64,000 nucleotides of DNA, from NCBI RefSeq assembly GCF_000372725.1, contig NW_005200774.1:1-64000 (forward strand). The letters are read 5' to 3'. The notes below the pieces were generated by a model. That model ran no database searches. It saw only the letters and a list, made by a program, of their open reading frames with translations, and was not told where the DNA came from. Shown here piece after piece: positions 30,904 through 42,525 of this stretch. The first letter of the stretch is position 1, and every line of letters starts with the position of its first letter. The translations under genes were made by a program, and so were the position numbers. The DNA is from Emiliania huxleyi CCMP1516 (lineage: Eukaryota; Haptophyta; Isochrysidales; Noelaerhabdaceae).

Positions 30904-32011
30904 GATCCTTGTCGAATCCGAAGGCATGCGTGTCATCGATTGCGAGACTCGAATCGCTTCCACGCACGTCGAGTAAAAGTTCGCAGGTGGCGGCCTCGCG
31001 CCCCTCGCGGGTGGCGGCGACCATCGCGACAGCGGGGCGAGTGTACCGGGCAACACTTCGAGTCCATCCACAGCGCCCTCGCACGACCAAGGTCTGACGT
31101 CCACGGCTCTTTATCAGCAGCTGCTTTTGATCTTGAGGGCGCGCGCTGCCATCCCAGCCAGCGGCACGGTGTGGGTCCGGAGCGCGCACATCTCCTCCTC
31201 ATAGCTGCGTCCGGAGCGGGTCAAGCGAGGAGACTCGGGCTTACTCTCCTTGGTTGTTGGGGCTGCGGCACTTTCCATAGCTGCAACAGACTACGTAGTA
31301 GCCAGTGGCTGAACTGCAGCTACAGGCGTGGTGCGGCGGCTCCTGCTGCGTCAAAGGAGGAGCCGATGGAGGTCGGCTGCGAATCAGGTGACGACGGTGC
31401 GGGCAGCATCGCCGAGTGCGACACAGAAGCGAGAGGCGCTGGCGATGCGCACACTCGATGAGCGGCGTGTCTCATTGAGTTGGTTCCTAGCTAGGACTGC
31501 CCGTTGTGCTTGAAAGGCCAGCCGCATTGCATCACAGCCTCCCTGCCCTTTGCGACGCCTGCGACGACTGCTGAGTTGCATGCAGTACAGAGAAGCAGTG
31601 GTGGTGAGGGCTTTGTGAAAGCACGCGGGGTACGTCAGTACGGCTTCAGTTCCATTGTTGGGTAGGAGCTAGGAGACACTGCTCACTGGACGTGCGGGGA
31701 CGGAACTGTGTTTGCGTGCGCGCCTTCATCAAGCAGCCATAAAAAACGTACCAGGTCGTAATTCGAAACACACCACACGCACACCTGCGGCTTTAGAGTG
31801 GTGCATGTGCATGGACATGTGAGAGTTATATAGTTAGTTAGCCCTCCCCAGGACCGCACCAACCGCGTCTTTTTGAATCGGCCTCGCGCGAGCAGCACCT
31901 GCAGGGTCCGAGAAGGGCGCGGGGAGGCGTGAGAGGTCGAGGCTTCGGAGGTCGCACGGCGTGAGAGGTCGAGGCGTGCAGGGGGCGAGAGAGCCGTGGC
32001 GGAGGTGGCCA

Positions 32012-32014
32012 GAC

Positions 32015-32046
<32 letters not shown>

Positions 32047-32076
32047 GGGGGAGGGAGAGAGAGAGAGAGAGAGGGA
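32012..32076 (+). repeat. (AG)n plus poly-G tract
   Basis: Two AG runs separated by about 14 G. It ends ~20 bp before the 556-bp duplication copy, so a repeat-mediated breakpoint is possible. Confidence 0.9.
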
Positions 32077-32097
32077 GGGAGCGCAGCACACTGCCAG

Positions 32098-32653
32098 CGG
32101 CGCACGCGGCGCAGTGGAGAGGTGCGTGCGAGGCTGGTGCGCTGCCCGCGCGGCGCTCCACCGGTCGCAGCGCGCCAGCCTCGCCCGCCTCGCCATGCCA
32201 GCAGCCGGGCGCGCGCGGGAGAGGTGCAGAGCTGGCGCGTGGCGGGTCATGGTCGCCGAGATCTGGACGCGCAGGACCGCCCGGACGGCGAGGCTCGAGC
32301 GAGCGCCTGTGTGGAGGTCGAACGGCGTGTGGGAGGGCGGTGGGCCGCGAGAGAGTCGCGCAGCCCCGCGTGTGTGGACCGGTGGCGCTTCGGGTGGCGT
32401 ATCGGGCCGTCAGAGGCAGATACGTGGCGCAGCGAGTGCGAATACATGCGATAATTTGCACGCACCGTGCCGAGCCGACCCGCGTGCACGATCGGAGCAC
32501 CTCGAGGCGGCGCGAGAGGCGGTGTGTCGAGGTGCCGCGGCCCGCGGCTGCAGCGTGTCGAAACGGCGCTCTCGGAGGCGCCGCGGTGGCGGCCGAGCGC
32601 GCGGGATCGGCGAGAAAATTTGACGGCGTGCCGGCCGTGGGCCCGGACGAAGG
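32098..32653 (-). repeat. 556-bp inverted segmental duplication, copy 2
   Basis: Reverse complement of 24290-24845, same length and almost identical. The copy nearest to the AG/poly-G tract; its flanks differ from those of copy 1. Confidence 0.9.
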
Positions 32654-33789
32654 TCCTGGCTCGAAAACGCGAGCAGAGGCCGCCGTGTGGGGCCACGGCG
32701 AGCCTCGGCGAGAAAGGTCAGCACCCTATCTCACGCCATCGGTTGGCTAGCTACTGCCTTCCTACTCCTCCGTTAGATTTTTCAGTCAATATATTGTGTT
32801 GCAGTATAAGTAGGACAGAGATTCATCGCGCGGGCGGGGCTCTCTCGGCTACGGGACCGGCCCCAGCGTCGGTCGGCTGAGGGTTGACAAGCTGCCGAGC
32901 GCCCCAATCACTGTGAGTGAGACAGATCATGCATGACAGATCAGAGAGAGGGAGAGAGAGAGATTTTTAGTCCGCACACGAGAAGGGCGTGATTAGTCAA
33001 TATCAGTGCTCTCAGAGCACCGTTTCTTTTAGGTGACGCTCATCCACAGGGCAATGTTGAGACATGAATAACACGACACTCTGATGGAGAAGTTGTCAAA
33101 TGTGACTCACATCGAGAAGGCGCTGAGCGAGGCGCTCTTGCCTCTTCACACACACCTCTCCGAAGTGACTCATATCGTGTAGCCTCTAGGCTCTTGCGTC
33201 GTTGGCACATGTTTGTGTATCGAGCGTCAGAGTCGTCGCGTCGTGCCGGCCGTTTGATTGCAGGCTACACCTACAGCCCAGCCCCTGCCGGCAGCCGCTT
33301 CCGCTCTCGCCACGACCCGCACGGACCAGGCCTCTCCCCACTCGCACTCCCGCTAGCTGCACTCTAGGGCTAAGAGTACGATTCGAACACTCAAAAACGA
33401 ACTCCACGAAAACACCGGGGAAAAACAATGGCCGCGTCAAAAGCGATCCAAACCAATCGCCGAATGAACGTGCGCCACCGCACACGCCCAAACAGGCAAG
33501 CTGCCCAAGACAGGCGCTGTCCGCAGATGGCGAACTCGGGTAACACGCACAGCTGCAAGCTGCCCACGACATACATACGGCTTTACCGCGGTGCTGGTGA
33601 CACTCGTGTTTGCACCCTCTCGGTTGGACTATTTTAGATATGAGCGTGTGTCGCTCAAATTCTGTATATCGACGTGACAGTACTCAGTACTAGACCCTGG
33701 CACTTATAGACACCGCATTTGACTCAACAGCCAAGCCCAAGAAAGAAATGGTTCGTGGTGTCTCTTTGCCCGCGTCGGCGGGGGCGCCT

Positions 33790-34850
33790 TCAGCATCCGC
33801 TCTCGCATCCGACGCACCCGATGCAGTTGCGGAAAGATGGCGTCGGGATGCACGCGCGCCCGCCGCAGCGCAAGCTGCGGACAAAGCTCCGCTCCGTTTG
33901 GTCCTCGAGCTGCTGGCTGGTGGCGAGGCTGCGCACGTCCCACAGCTCGGTATTCCATTTGATCAGCTTTGCATTCAACGATCCGCTCGGTTGGTATAGC
34001 AGTTGCAGTGAGTCGTACCCATGCGCGTGCAGCCGCGCACCAATGTATTGGTCGAGGACGCCGTCGCCCGAGAGCTGCCGAACCCAAGCAGGCACATGCA
34101 GCGGGCACGGGGTGCGCTCTGCCATGGCAAGTGCCTTGGCGATTGAATCCGCCATGAGGACGGTCCGTCTTCGCGCCGCCGCCTCCGCGCGTAGGATACG
34201 CTCTATGCCACACGTGTGGTCGCATTCGGTCGAGCACGTGGCGTTCGACTTGTGCTCGGAGGAGTGGACATCACAAGTGCCGCTCATGCGGGCAACCTTG
34301 TACGCCGCGACGAGACGGTTTGTCGCAGCAAACGTTCGGCCTGTGTTCCACATCACGGATGAGCAGCCGCGCGCATAGTGGAGCCACATTCCGCGCGAGG
34401 AGCGGTAGAAACGATCGCGCACGTGACCGACGGGGAGGTACACGTTGTCAACCTGTAGCTCGCGGTTCATCGCAGTTGTGCGGCAGTGCTCCTCACAGTC
34501 GGTCCCATTGGTACGCTTGTGGCTCGGGAAGCACGCGTCGGGCGTGTTTGAGCCATGAAATATCCGTGGCGCCATCCAGTGCGATCGGCGCGGTCGGGCA
34601 GCATCGTCGTACACGAGGCCTGCACGGTTAACGTCCGACGGGGTCGCGTTGTCGTGCGCTCGCACGGGGTGCGCCAGCCAGCAACGCGGTGCTGCGTCGG
34701 GCAGCATGCGCGGAGCGGCGTCTACTACAGAGCACGGCAGCTGGTTCTCGTGGCGGCAGCGCTCGGTTGACTCTACCAGATAAAAAGTGAGGCTAGCGGA
34801 GAGGGCGGCGGTGAGGGCGGTGGTGAGGGTGGCGGCACCCGGGCCCGGCC
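33790..34850 (-). CDS. Type II membrane or lumenal Cys-rich protein, unknown function
   Basis: An ATG at 34707 would give 305 aa, but the frame stays open and protein-like to about 34850. There, upstream of that ATG, a probable signal anchor (LTTALTAALSASLTFYLVES) precedes CRHENQLPC. The real start is therefore probably further upstream, perhaps across an intron ending near GGGGCAG. The lumenal part is rich in Cys, His and N-glycosylation sequons (NATP, NGTD, NATC), with FYRSSRGMWLHYARGCSSVMW and a C-terminal Cys cluster (CIGCVGCESGC). Beside it on the same strand is an exostosin-type glycosyltransferase, so a Golgi carbohydrate-related role is a reasonable guess only. Confidence 0.55.
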
Positions 34851-35853
34851 GTCCCCGCCCCCTCCCTCACCTGCCCCACCCCGGGGCCTCACCCGACCCC
34901 AGCGCTAGCCGGTTTGAACATCGGTCATCGCTGTCAGGGACCTCTTAAGGGCTCCAGCCCGGCCCCTGGCTGACTGCCAGCACCAATGCACCTGCCTGAA
35001 GCAATGGGTTGCTGTAGGGAACGCATTTCACGGCTTGGCTCGCACCGGGGGCCGGGGGTAGCTCGTCCCCGGGTGCGCCCTCCACTGCCCCGGGGGTGGG
35101 TGGCCTCACCGCAGCCGGCGACGTCCCGGGGTGAGGTCTCGGGGTGAGTCCCGGGTGAGGCCCGCCCCCCCGCCCCCCCGTCCTCGGGCTACTGTGATAG
35201 GCACATGAGGAGCGCTGTGCATTTTGGCTGGCCATCTCACAAATGGCAAACGTCGCACCGGTCCGCTCCTCGTATAGTCCTCGAGCGCCTGCTCAAACGT
35301 GCTGCGGCCGGAAGCTCCACTCATCACTCAACAACCCCCTCAAGAGGCGATGCGCCGCCGTCGACCTCTCGCCGTCGGGGTTCTACGTGGAGGGGCGCCT
35401 GCTAGCGCGCCGCGCCCACCAGCGCCCACCCCGCCGCAAGCGTGTCGACCCGTGTCCCGTGTCCCGTTCCGGTACGCGGTAGATAGATAGGAGCCTTCCC
35501 TCCCTCCGCCGGGGCACTATAGCACACATCGAGCCACACATGGGAGCCCTCGTGCGTCGTGGCGAGAGCACCCCATACGTGTGCCATACGTGCGCACGAA
35601 ACTTGCTATATTCGTATATATTTACACACGACGACACACCTCTCACGACACGACCCTGCGGTGCGCCTAGCCGGGAGGGTGCGCTGCGCGAGCCCCTGGA
35701 CCTCGCGCACTTCTCATCATCCATAGAGCATCAATGATGCTCGAGTCCATGACCGACACTATACAAGTGTTAGTGATCGGATATGACGTGTGATAGTGAC
35801 CGATTCCCAGAACCATTGGCTAGAGAATTGGAGCTCAGGGAAAAGTAAGAACT
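34851..35853. other. Intergenic, GC-rich low complexity
   Basis: Contains GGTGAGG-type low-complexity sequence (34780-34900, 35090-35190) on which no gene can be supported. Possible 5' exon of the minus-strand lumenal protein is hidden here, but I could not place it. Confidence 0.4.
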
Positions 35854-37433
35854 TCAGACGGTGCTGCTGGAGCCGTTGTTGCGCGCGAGGCTGAGCCACT
35901 GCGCAGTCGCGTTTGCGCCGGGCGCGGCCTGGCGAGATCCGCACTCTGCCATGCGCGGAAAGCACGAGCGAAGCGCATCCACAAGAAAGTGGGCCGCCGC
36001 TGCCGCGCCGCCCGCCGCCTCAAAGATGAGGTGCGAGCGCGCCGCAGCGAGCGCCCTTTGCCTGCGCAGCACTTCGTCGCGGGGCATTGCGCGGAGCATT
36101 GGCACCAGCCCTTGCGGCGACCTGAGATAGGCGTGGTCGTCCACCGCGACGGCAAAGGCGCGGTAGTCGATGCGCGCAGAAAATGCAAGCACTCCGGTGA
36201 CCCAGATGTGGCTCCCGAGAAGGACCGGAAGGCATCCCGCGCCAATCGCCGAATAGAGGCGCGAGGTGATAAAAGTGTCGCCCGCAGGGACAAGGCAGAA
36301 GACCGACCGTGCCAACGCGTTGCCCGCGCGCTGGCTCATCACAACGGCCTGAGAGGTCCCACCGTCCCAAGGGCTCGAGTGCGCGGTCCATACGCCACGC
36401 GCGTGCGCCGCGTAGGATGCATTCGTCGCAGCCTCGAGCTCGGCCAGTGTGCGTGCAAGGCACGACGCGTTCTGGATGCTGCGTGTTCCGGGGTGCAAGC
36501 TCGGCATGATCTCGACGTCGTCCGCGAACAGAGAGGAGAGGAGCACATCGCCAACGGCGCAGCGGACCCGCGCCCCTGAGCAGCACACGTCGAGGGATCC
36601 GGAGAAGGAGACGAGCAGCGGTCGAGGAGCGTTCGGCTCGGACTCGTGAGCCTGCAAAGCATGCGGGTTCACGCCGTAGGGCACTGTCGTCCGGCAACCG
36701 CCGCCCGCCCGAGCCTTGTACCGCCCTGCGGTCGCGCAGCGGAGCAGCCCGGAGAGCGGATGCATCCGGCTGACGATGCGGGTGCCTGCGAGGTGATGGT
36801 CATGGCCTTAGGGAGGCTGGGGGGGGCACAGAGGCGTGTACTCAGTGCCGCACCTGGCGAATCTGTAAATGAACTCAAAAAGACATGGTCGCACCCACGG
36901 CAGCGCTGCCAATGTGGCGATACGGCCAGCACGGCCGCTGCTGCTGCCATCCGTGAGTGGTGCGACCTGAGCAGGGCAGACGGCACGGCTTTGCCGGCCA
37001 CGGTACAGTTTCGCAGCCTTCTCGCCGGCGGTTGCTCTCCGAGCAGATAGCTGGTCGCCTCGAAGATAGGCAGGTAAAATATGGCGGCCTTGGCCGGATT
37101 GCGCACGCGCAGTGGATGGTGAATGAGCTGCGAGTGGAGCCCAACCTCAGCAAGCTTCTCGCTTGCGACGGAGTGCGCCAGCTCAGCGAAGCCATCGCAG
37201 GTTTTCATCCAGCCGTGGTCCAGCTCGGGCTGGTCGTACATGAAGAAGGTGGCGGTGTGGAGGTGGGATCCATTGATTGACGGGAGCATCAAGATTCGTG
37301 TGCCGCCTTCCTCCCAGCTACGGCCAGTGCTGCGAGCTGCAACTGGATGATCCGCGTTCGCGTGTGGCTGATCCGCGTTGACTCGCCCGTCGTCCCGTGC
37401 CGCTCGTCCGCGTTTGACTCGCCCGTCGTCCAT
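35854..37433 (-). CDS. Exostosin-family (GT47) glycosyltransferase
   Basis: Golgi glycosyltransferase of the GT47 exostosin fold. The N-terminal half shows FFMYDQPELDHGWMKTCDGF and AAIFYLPIFEATSYLLG, followed by HWQRCRGCDHVFLSSF, which correspond to the A-subdomain with its DHV/F motif. A GT-AG intron at 36786-36841 (56 nt) joins this to SRMHPLSGLLRC. The C-terminal half has the hallmark SVFCLVPAGDTFITSRLYSA, then IGAGCLPVLLGS and IDYRAFAVAVDD, ending at 35854. The start is uncertain: the ATG at 37433 gives a hydrophilic repeated leader and no signal anchor, so a 5' exon may be missing. The acceptor substrate cannot be deduced. Confidence 0.85.
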
Positions 37434-38104
37434 GATAAAGAATTCACGGTGGCTCTCTGGCTTGTCTATACAAAATCGCATTAAAATCCCTGTGTGGTGG
37501 CGGCGTGCCGTTCTCCCATCCCTCCCTTGGGTTGTCTGTTTTCTTTCTTTCTTTATACAAAATCGCAACCCCGGACCCAAGACGCACAAGCACAGACAGT
37601 CGAGAGAGGCAACCCCACCTGGCTTGCCTTGGTCTTGACCTCTGAGATCTCTCTGTGTGAGTCTTGACTGCAGCCTGGTGGTTCGGAACCAGAAAAAAAC
37701 AAATGACGTGACGGAACCAGTGGTTGTGCATCAATTCCTTTCATAAAATGAACTCGGGGGCACGGGACGCGGCACAAACGGGGCACAAACGCCAGGCTAC
37801 AAAGACGGGGAGGCACGTAGTGACGCAGGGGAGTCTAGGCATCAATTCCTTTCGATGGGATTGCCCTCGGGTTGGGTATGGACCTGCTGGTCCTGTTTGT
37901 TGGTCCTGCCTCCCGTGCGGCCGCCGGCTGCGCGAGCCGCTTCATGACAAAAGAAAAACACGGCAGAGTCCCCATTTTCACGAGCAGGATCTTGGGATTT
38001 TTGATTTCTTCTTCGTGGCTACTCTCAAGTGAGGGAGTTTTGTTGAATTCTGCGTCGGAGAGTAGCTCGTCTCCTGGGCACAGAAAAAAATAGAAACGAC
38101 AAGA
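37434..38104. other. Intergenic, short direct repeats
   Basis: No gene. The motif GCATCAATTCCTTTC occurs at about 37729 and again at about 37839. TACAAAATCGCA occurs twice near 37468 and 37555. It separates the divergent exostosin and UVRAG-like genes. Confidence 0.45.
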
Positions 38105-40197
38105 ATGGACTGCTGGGGCTGCCGCACCGCCTCGGCGCGCTTCTGCGCCGCCTGCGTGCAGCAAGCGACCGCCGAGCGGCAGCGCGGCATCACAGAGTTT
38201 GCCGCGGAGAACCGCCGTCTCGTGAGCATCATGGCCGAAGGGCTCGACGAGAGAGCGCGCGCTCTCGCGCAGGCCGAGGCGCGGCTCTCTCACGCGAGGA
38301 CGGTGGCGAAGCTCGCGGCGGAGCTGGCGACGGTGCGGCGCGAGGCGGACCAGCAGGCCGTCATTGTCAACGAGCTGCGCCACTCGGTGCGCCGCGCCTC
38401 GTCGCGCTTCTCGCGCGCCAAGGCGGCGGCGGGCAGAGGCGACGGCGAGGCGGCGGCGGGCCACTGCGTTGGCACGGCCGGCGGGGCCGGGCGCGAGCCT
38501 GGCCCGAGTCCTTCTTGGGAGCTGGCCTCTTCTCGAGAGCTGGCGTCTCGAGAGCTGGCCGACGAGCTGCGAGCTCGCCTCTCCGAGCGGCGGAGAGAGC
38601 TGCTGTGCGCGCCGCCTCTGCCCTGACTCCCCGTCCGTGGCCCGGCCCTAGAGCTGCGCAGCCTCTTCCCCTCGCGAGCCGTGTGTGGCGGCGTGGCGGC
38701 GCTCTCAGCCGCCCTCGCCCCTCCACTGTCTGCAGGCGGCCTCTGCTGGAGTGGCTTTGCGGCAGCAGACTGGCAGAGCGCGGCGGCGCCGGCGGCGAGG
38801 GCGGCGACGGGAGCGGCGGCGGCAGAGGCGGCGGAGGCGGAGGCGGCGGAGGCGAGGCTGCGGCGAGGCTGTTCCAGCACTTGGTGTTGCCTCCTCCGCC
38901 GCCGCTGGTCGGACAGAGCGCCGCCGCCGGGCTGCGCTGCGCCCCGCTCTCGTCGCTCCTCTCCCCGGCCCTCCCCACCGACTGGGCACGTGGACGGGGG
39001 CAGAGGGCCGGGAGTCGACGGCTCCGCGCCCCATCTGCAGGCGGCGCACTCGCACGTGGACCGAGGAGTCGGGGAGTGCCAGGCGACGCTTCTCGGGTGC
39101 ACAGATGCAGCCGAGATGCAGCCGAGATGCAGCCGAGATGCAGCCGAGATGTAGAGTCGGCGAGTGGCGTGCGTCTCGGGCGAGACAGCCGCCGCCGCGC
39201 CGCAGCACCCCCCCCCTCCCCCCCCTGGGCACGGGAGCCAGCGCCACGCCGCCCAACCAACCCGCCACCAAGGCCACTCTCCGCCACCAAGGCCACTCTC
39301 CGCCACTCGCCCACCCTCGCCCTCCCGTCACTCGCTCGCCCCCGCCCTCGCCCTCGCCCGCACCCGCACCCCCCACCCCCCACCCCCGGCAGGTACGCCA
39401 TCCTCACGATGCGGCTCTGCGCGTGCTACTTGGGGCTGCGCCCGCCCCTCTACCCCACCGTCTTCCAAGGCGGCCCCGCTTTTGCACCGCCTCCTCCCCC
39501 CCCCCCCCTCCCCTTCCCCCTTACAAGCCTCTCCCCCGCAGGCTCCCACTCCCTCATCTGGCACGCCGGACAGCACCGCGCACTCTCCCTCAGAGGCTCG
39601 CAGCTCGGCTCGCCAGAGTGGCTGCAGGCGCCCTCCCCCCGCTGCCCGCTGCCCCCGCCCCCCCTGCCGCCCTTGCCGCCTCTGCCGCCCCGCCGCCCCG
39701 CCCCTCCCGCCCCCTCCCTCTCCCCGCCGCCCTCCCTCATCCCCCCTCCCTCTCCCACCTCTACCCAGGCGGTCGCGATGTTGCGCGCAAACGCGCAACA
39801 CCTCCTCGCCCCCTTCGCCGCCGCCGCCGCATCGCCGCCGCCGCCCGTGTCTGCACATGTGCTCGAGCAGGCGCGGTCCCTTGCCCGGCCCCCTCGGGTG
39901 ATCGCCTCTGACTAAATCTCAACCCGCTCACTCGGATGTACGATCGCCTCTGACTCGTCCTCCGCCTTGCTCGAGCAGGTGCGGTCCCTCCTCCGCGTGC
40001 CTTGCCTCGCTTGGGAGCTGCAGCAGCCCGACGAGTCCGCCCCGCCGCCCTGGCGCGCGCCCGAAGATGCGCTCGGCGCCGGGATCGCCGAGGACGCGAA
40101 CGCCGATTGGGACGTGGTCGAGCGGCCGTCGGTGCCCACACCGGCCGACGTCGACGACGTCGACCATTGGGAGGCGGCCACCGCCTCGAGCTCATAG
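38105..40197 (+). CDS. Atg14/UVRAG (Vps38)-type PI3-kinase complex subunit
   Basis: Subunit of the class III PI3-kinase (Vps34) complex in autophagy or endosomal sorting. The ATG at 38105 starts MDCWGCRTASARFCAACVQQ, the double CxxC zinc-like N-terminus seen in Atg14. A coiled coil follows (LDERARALAQAEARLSHART...LRHSVRRA). Middle exons around 38.6-39.2 kb are not resolved. Placed exons: 39393-39469 (YAILTMRLCACYLGLRPPLY), 39542-39627 (GSHSLIWHAGQHRALSLRGS), 39769-39870 (AVAMLRANAQHLLAP) and 39979-40197 (VRSLLRVPCLAWELQQ to the TAG at 40197). The introns 39470-39541, 39628-39768 and 39871-39978 are all GC-AG. The YLG...YPT...GS and LL.N...L patterns match the family's C-terminal domain. Which paralogue it is, I cannot tell. 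Confidence 0.7.
39104..39151 (+). repeat. 11-bp intronic minisatellite
   Basis: Four to five GATGCAGCCGA units inside an unresolved intron or linker of the UVRAG-like gene. A very similar unit makes up 45438-45590 in the clathrin-like gene. Confidence 0.85.
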
Positions 40198-40962
40198 ACA
40201 CTAGAGGCCCGCCGCCGCCACGCCGCGTGTGGCACCGTATATCGTCTCGTTGTGAGTAAGGGAGAAAGGTTTGATTATTTTTTACTGTTTGCTTGGAGTC
40301 CTTCGATGAGTGCGCCCCTAGCTTTTTCCTTCTCTCCCCCCTCTCATCCCCCCCCCCTGACCCCTGAGCCCTGACCACTTGGCAGGCCGCCGCCTGCACA
40401 CGGCTCAGCAGGCACGTGCTAGCACGCACCTACCCCTCCCCTCGATCCGGGATCGCTGCGAGACTTCGGGCTCTGCGGAGTTAGTCTCAGCCTCTTTCTC
40501 TTCGTCTTCGACTTCGGCCCCCCACGCCCCCACACGCACCCCCCACCGCGCGCTTCACCGCCCCTGCGCATGTCTTGTCGCCCTAGGGGCTCGGGCCCAG
40601 GCCTGAACTCCTCACTGCACTGTTGCAGAATGTCCCTTGTAATAGAGCGTTGTGTTCTTGTGGTATCCGCTTTCTCCTGTGGCATCTGCAATCTGGCATC
40701 TCGATCGTCGATGCGCGCCGATGGCGATGCGAGGTGTGGGGTGTGTGTGTGGGCCCTCTAGTCGCCTAGTGTGGGCCGCGGCGGCCGGGCACGTCGTTAA
40801 CGTCGTCGTACTTTCTTGTGGTCGAGAGGCTTGGAGGCTCACTGTCTGTGGGCCCTTGCTAAGTGAAAAACGTTAGCCACAAAGTATACACGCAACGGCG
40901 CCCGCCTGTTCGCTGCTGCCGCCGGCGTTCAGCCGCGCGGCTCCGGTTTTTGCACTGCTCAG
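40198..40962. other. Intergenic
   Basis: 3' flank of the UVRAG-like gene followed by pyrimidine-rich and mixed sequence. No protein-like frame, RNA gene or notable repeat recognised. Confidence 0.4.
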
Positions 40963-41235
40963 TCACTCTGCTTTTTCCGCAGCCTTCGCCGCCGCAGTCT
41001 TCTTCGCCTCCTCCCGCAGGCGAAGGCGCTCGGCCAGGGGTGCCAGCGGCGGTGCGGGCGGATCCTCCTCGCCGGTGATTTTGAACAAATAGCAGAGCAG
41101 AAGCGCGATAAAAGCGAGCATCAGAGTTGCACCTCTCGCCTCAATCGCTTTGCTGGCGAGCCACGTTACCCAACTCGCGAGCAAATGCGCCACCTCGATG
41201 GCGTGCTCGGCGTGCCCCATAATCTCATTGGGCAT
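40963..41235 (-). CDS. Small single-pass membrane protein
   Basis: A 90-codon frame from the ATG at 41235. It has an N-terminal amphipathic segment (HAIEVAHLLASWVTWLASKA), one clear transmembrane helix (GATLMLAFIALLLCYLFKI) and a charged, Pro-containing helical tail (LRLREEAKKTAAAKAAEKAE). Looks like a tail-anchored or small organelle membrane protein; no family recognised. It could also be the last exon of the FHA frame just upstream. Confidence 0.45.
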   Translation of the reverse strand: MPNEIMGHAEHAIEVAHLLASWVTWLASKAIEARGATLMLAFIALLLCYLFKITGEEDPPAPPLAPLAERLRLREEAKKTAAAKAAEKAE

Positions 41236-41269
41236 GCCTCTTGATCGCTTCGCTTTTTACAAAAAACAA

Positions 41270-41570
41270 ATCCCGCAGGCCTGCCCCTCCCATCCCAGTC
41301 CAACCGGACGTGGCATCTCGACAGGTGGGGGTTGTACGGGGCCTTGACATCGCCCTCCCGGCCTATGACAATGGTCCGGCCGCAAAGAGGTATCGGCCCA
41401 CCGCCCCGCGGGTTGTGCGGTATCAGCCACCCCCATGGCGAACCCCCCAGCGTCGCCCAGGGCAGGAGGGAGACGGCCGATGCTATCGCCGGTTCCGGGG
41501 CCCTGGCCCCCCCCTTGTCACCCCCCCCCTCTTCCCCGTCGCCCCTACCTCCACCGGAGTCGGTCGCCAT
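41270..41570 (-). CDS. Partial FHA-domain coding segment
   Basis: From the ATG at 41570 a Gly-rich leader is followed by CGRTIVIGREGDVKAPYNPH and LSRCHVRLDWDG. The GRE...(N)P.LSR.H pattern is the core phosphothreonine-binding motif of FHA domains. The later strands of the domain are not found in frame, so this is a first exon or a fragment. Open frame continues to 41166 but loses protein character. The neighbouring membrane frame at 40963-41235 may be downstream in the same gene. Confidence 0.4.
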
Positions 41571-42107
41571 CCTCGCCCGTTGAGGGTGGGGGAGGGTGGC
41601 CGTAGGCGAATCCTGGGATCGCCTCTTGCTTTGCCTGCGGCGGCTTGCAGCGCGTCAGGCTGATTGGCGCGTCAGGCTGATTGGCGCGTCAGGCTGACAC
41701 CCTCGGACGGTTCCTCCGCCACCGCCGCCGCCTCCGCCACCACGTCTGACGCCGCCTCCGCCACCACCGCCGCTGCCGCCTCCGCGACGGGATACCACAA
41801 GTGGCAGTGACTCCATCAGAGCTCCAGTAAGCTCGGAGACACCCCATTAGCGCGGCTCGACCTCTTTGAGTCACTGCCTTCCCGCGGTTTTGCTGTAGAG
41901 CCTCTACAACAAACTCTACAGCAAAATCGCGCTCTACAGCGCTCTACAACGCACGCAGTTCGTCCCGCGCCGGATGTAGAGCTCTACAGCGCTACAGCGC
42001 TCTACAGCTCTACAGCTCTACAGCGCTCTACACTCTACATCCTCTACACCCTCCCTCAGGGCCCCGCGCCTCGCCGCTTGTAACACGGTTGCCGTCTCAC
42101 TTTTGGC
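41571..42107. other. Intergenic with CTCTACAGC repeats
   Basis: No gene. Between about 41890 and 42050 the motif CTCTACAGC(G) recurs a dozen times in irregular tandem. CCGCCTCCGCCACCACC-type triplet repeats lie around 41720-41790, and a GCGTCAGGCTGATTG unit is repeated near 41650-41690. Confidence 0.6.
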
Positions 42108-42347
42108 ATGAAAGCTAAATACGGGAGGGAGATGCGCGCCATCCAGGAGCGGCTCGGGCGGCTCAACAGTGAGCGCTGCAAGATTCGGCAGCTTGCGACG
42201 AGTGCTTCCACGCGAACTGCCAACGCCCACCTCCTCCAAGGCTTGGACGACGAGGAGGCGGAGCTCGTGGCGACGCTCGAGCGGCTGCGCCTGCTCGCCG
42301 AGACGGAGTCGGGGTCCGTGCACTCGACCGCCCTCGCCGCAGGCAAG

Positions 42348-42350
<3 letters not shown>
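42108..42350 (+). CDS. Possible small coiled-coil protein or first exon
   Basis: The ATG at 42108 gives MKAKYGREMRAIQERLGRLN followed by a helical, heptad-like segment (LLQGLDDEEAELVATLERLR), then runs into a (CA)n microsatellite (42351-42380) where coding is doubtful. Composition is protein-like up to that point. Unknown function. Confidence 0.35.
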
Positions 42351-42382
<32 letters not shown>

Positions 42383-42525
42383 GCGCGAAAAAAATCAAGT
42401 TAATATCGGCAAGCGGCCAAAGTCTCACTCGAATCTCGATCTCCCCCGCGCGGGACACCACCCAATGCCAAAGTGGGTGCATGACACCACAACGGATTTT
42501 GTTACGGACTGCACATGCCCCTTGC

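Noticed and set aside
33375-33400. Possible tRNA B-box (GATTCGAAC)
   Set aside because: No matching A-box, anticodon stem or acceptor stem could be folded around it. I found no credible tRNA in the window.
38681-39911. 408-466 codon plus-strand frames across the UVRAG-like middle region
   Set aside because: They run through intron-like C-rich tracts and a minisatellite; only the short family-matching blocks were kept as exons.
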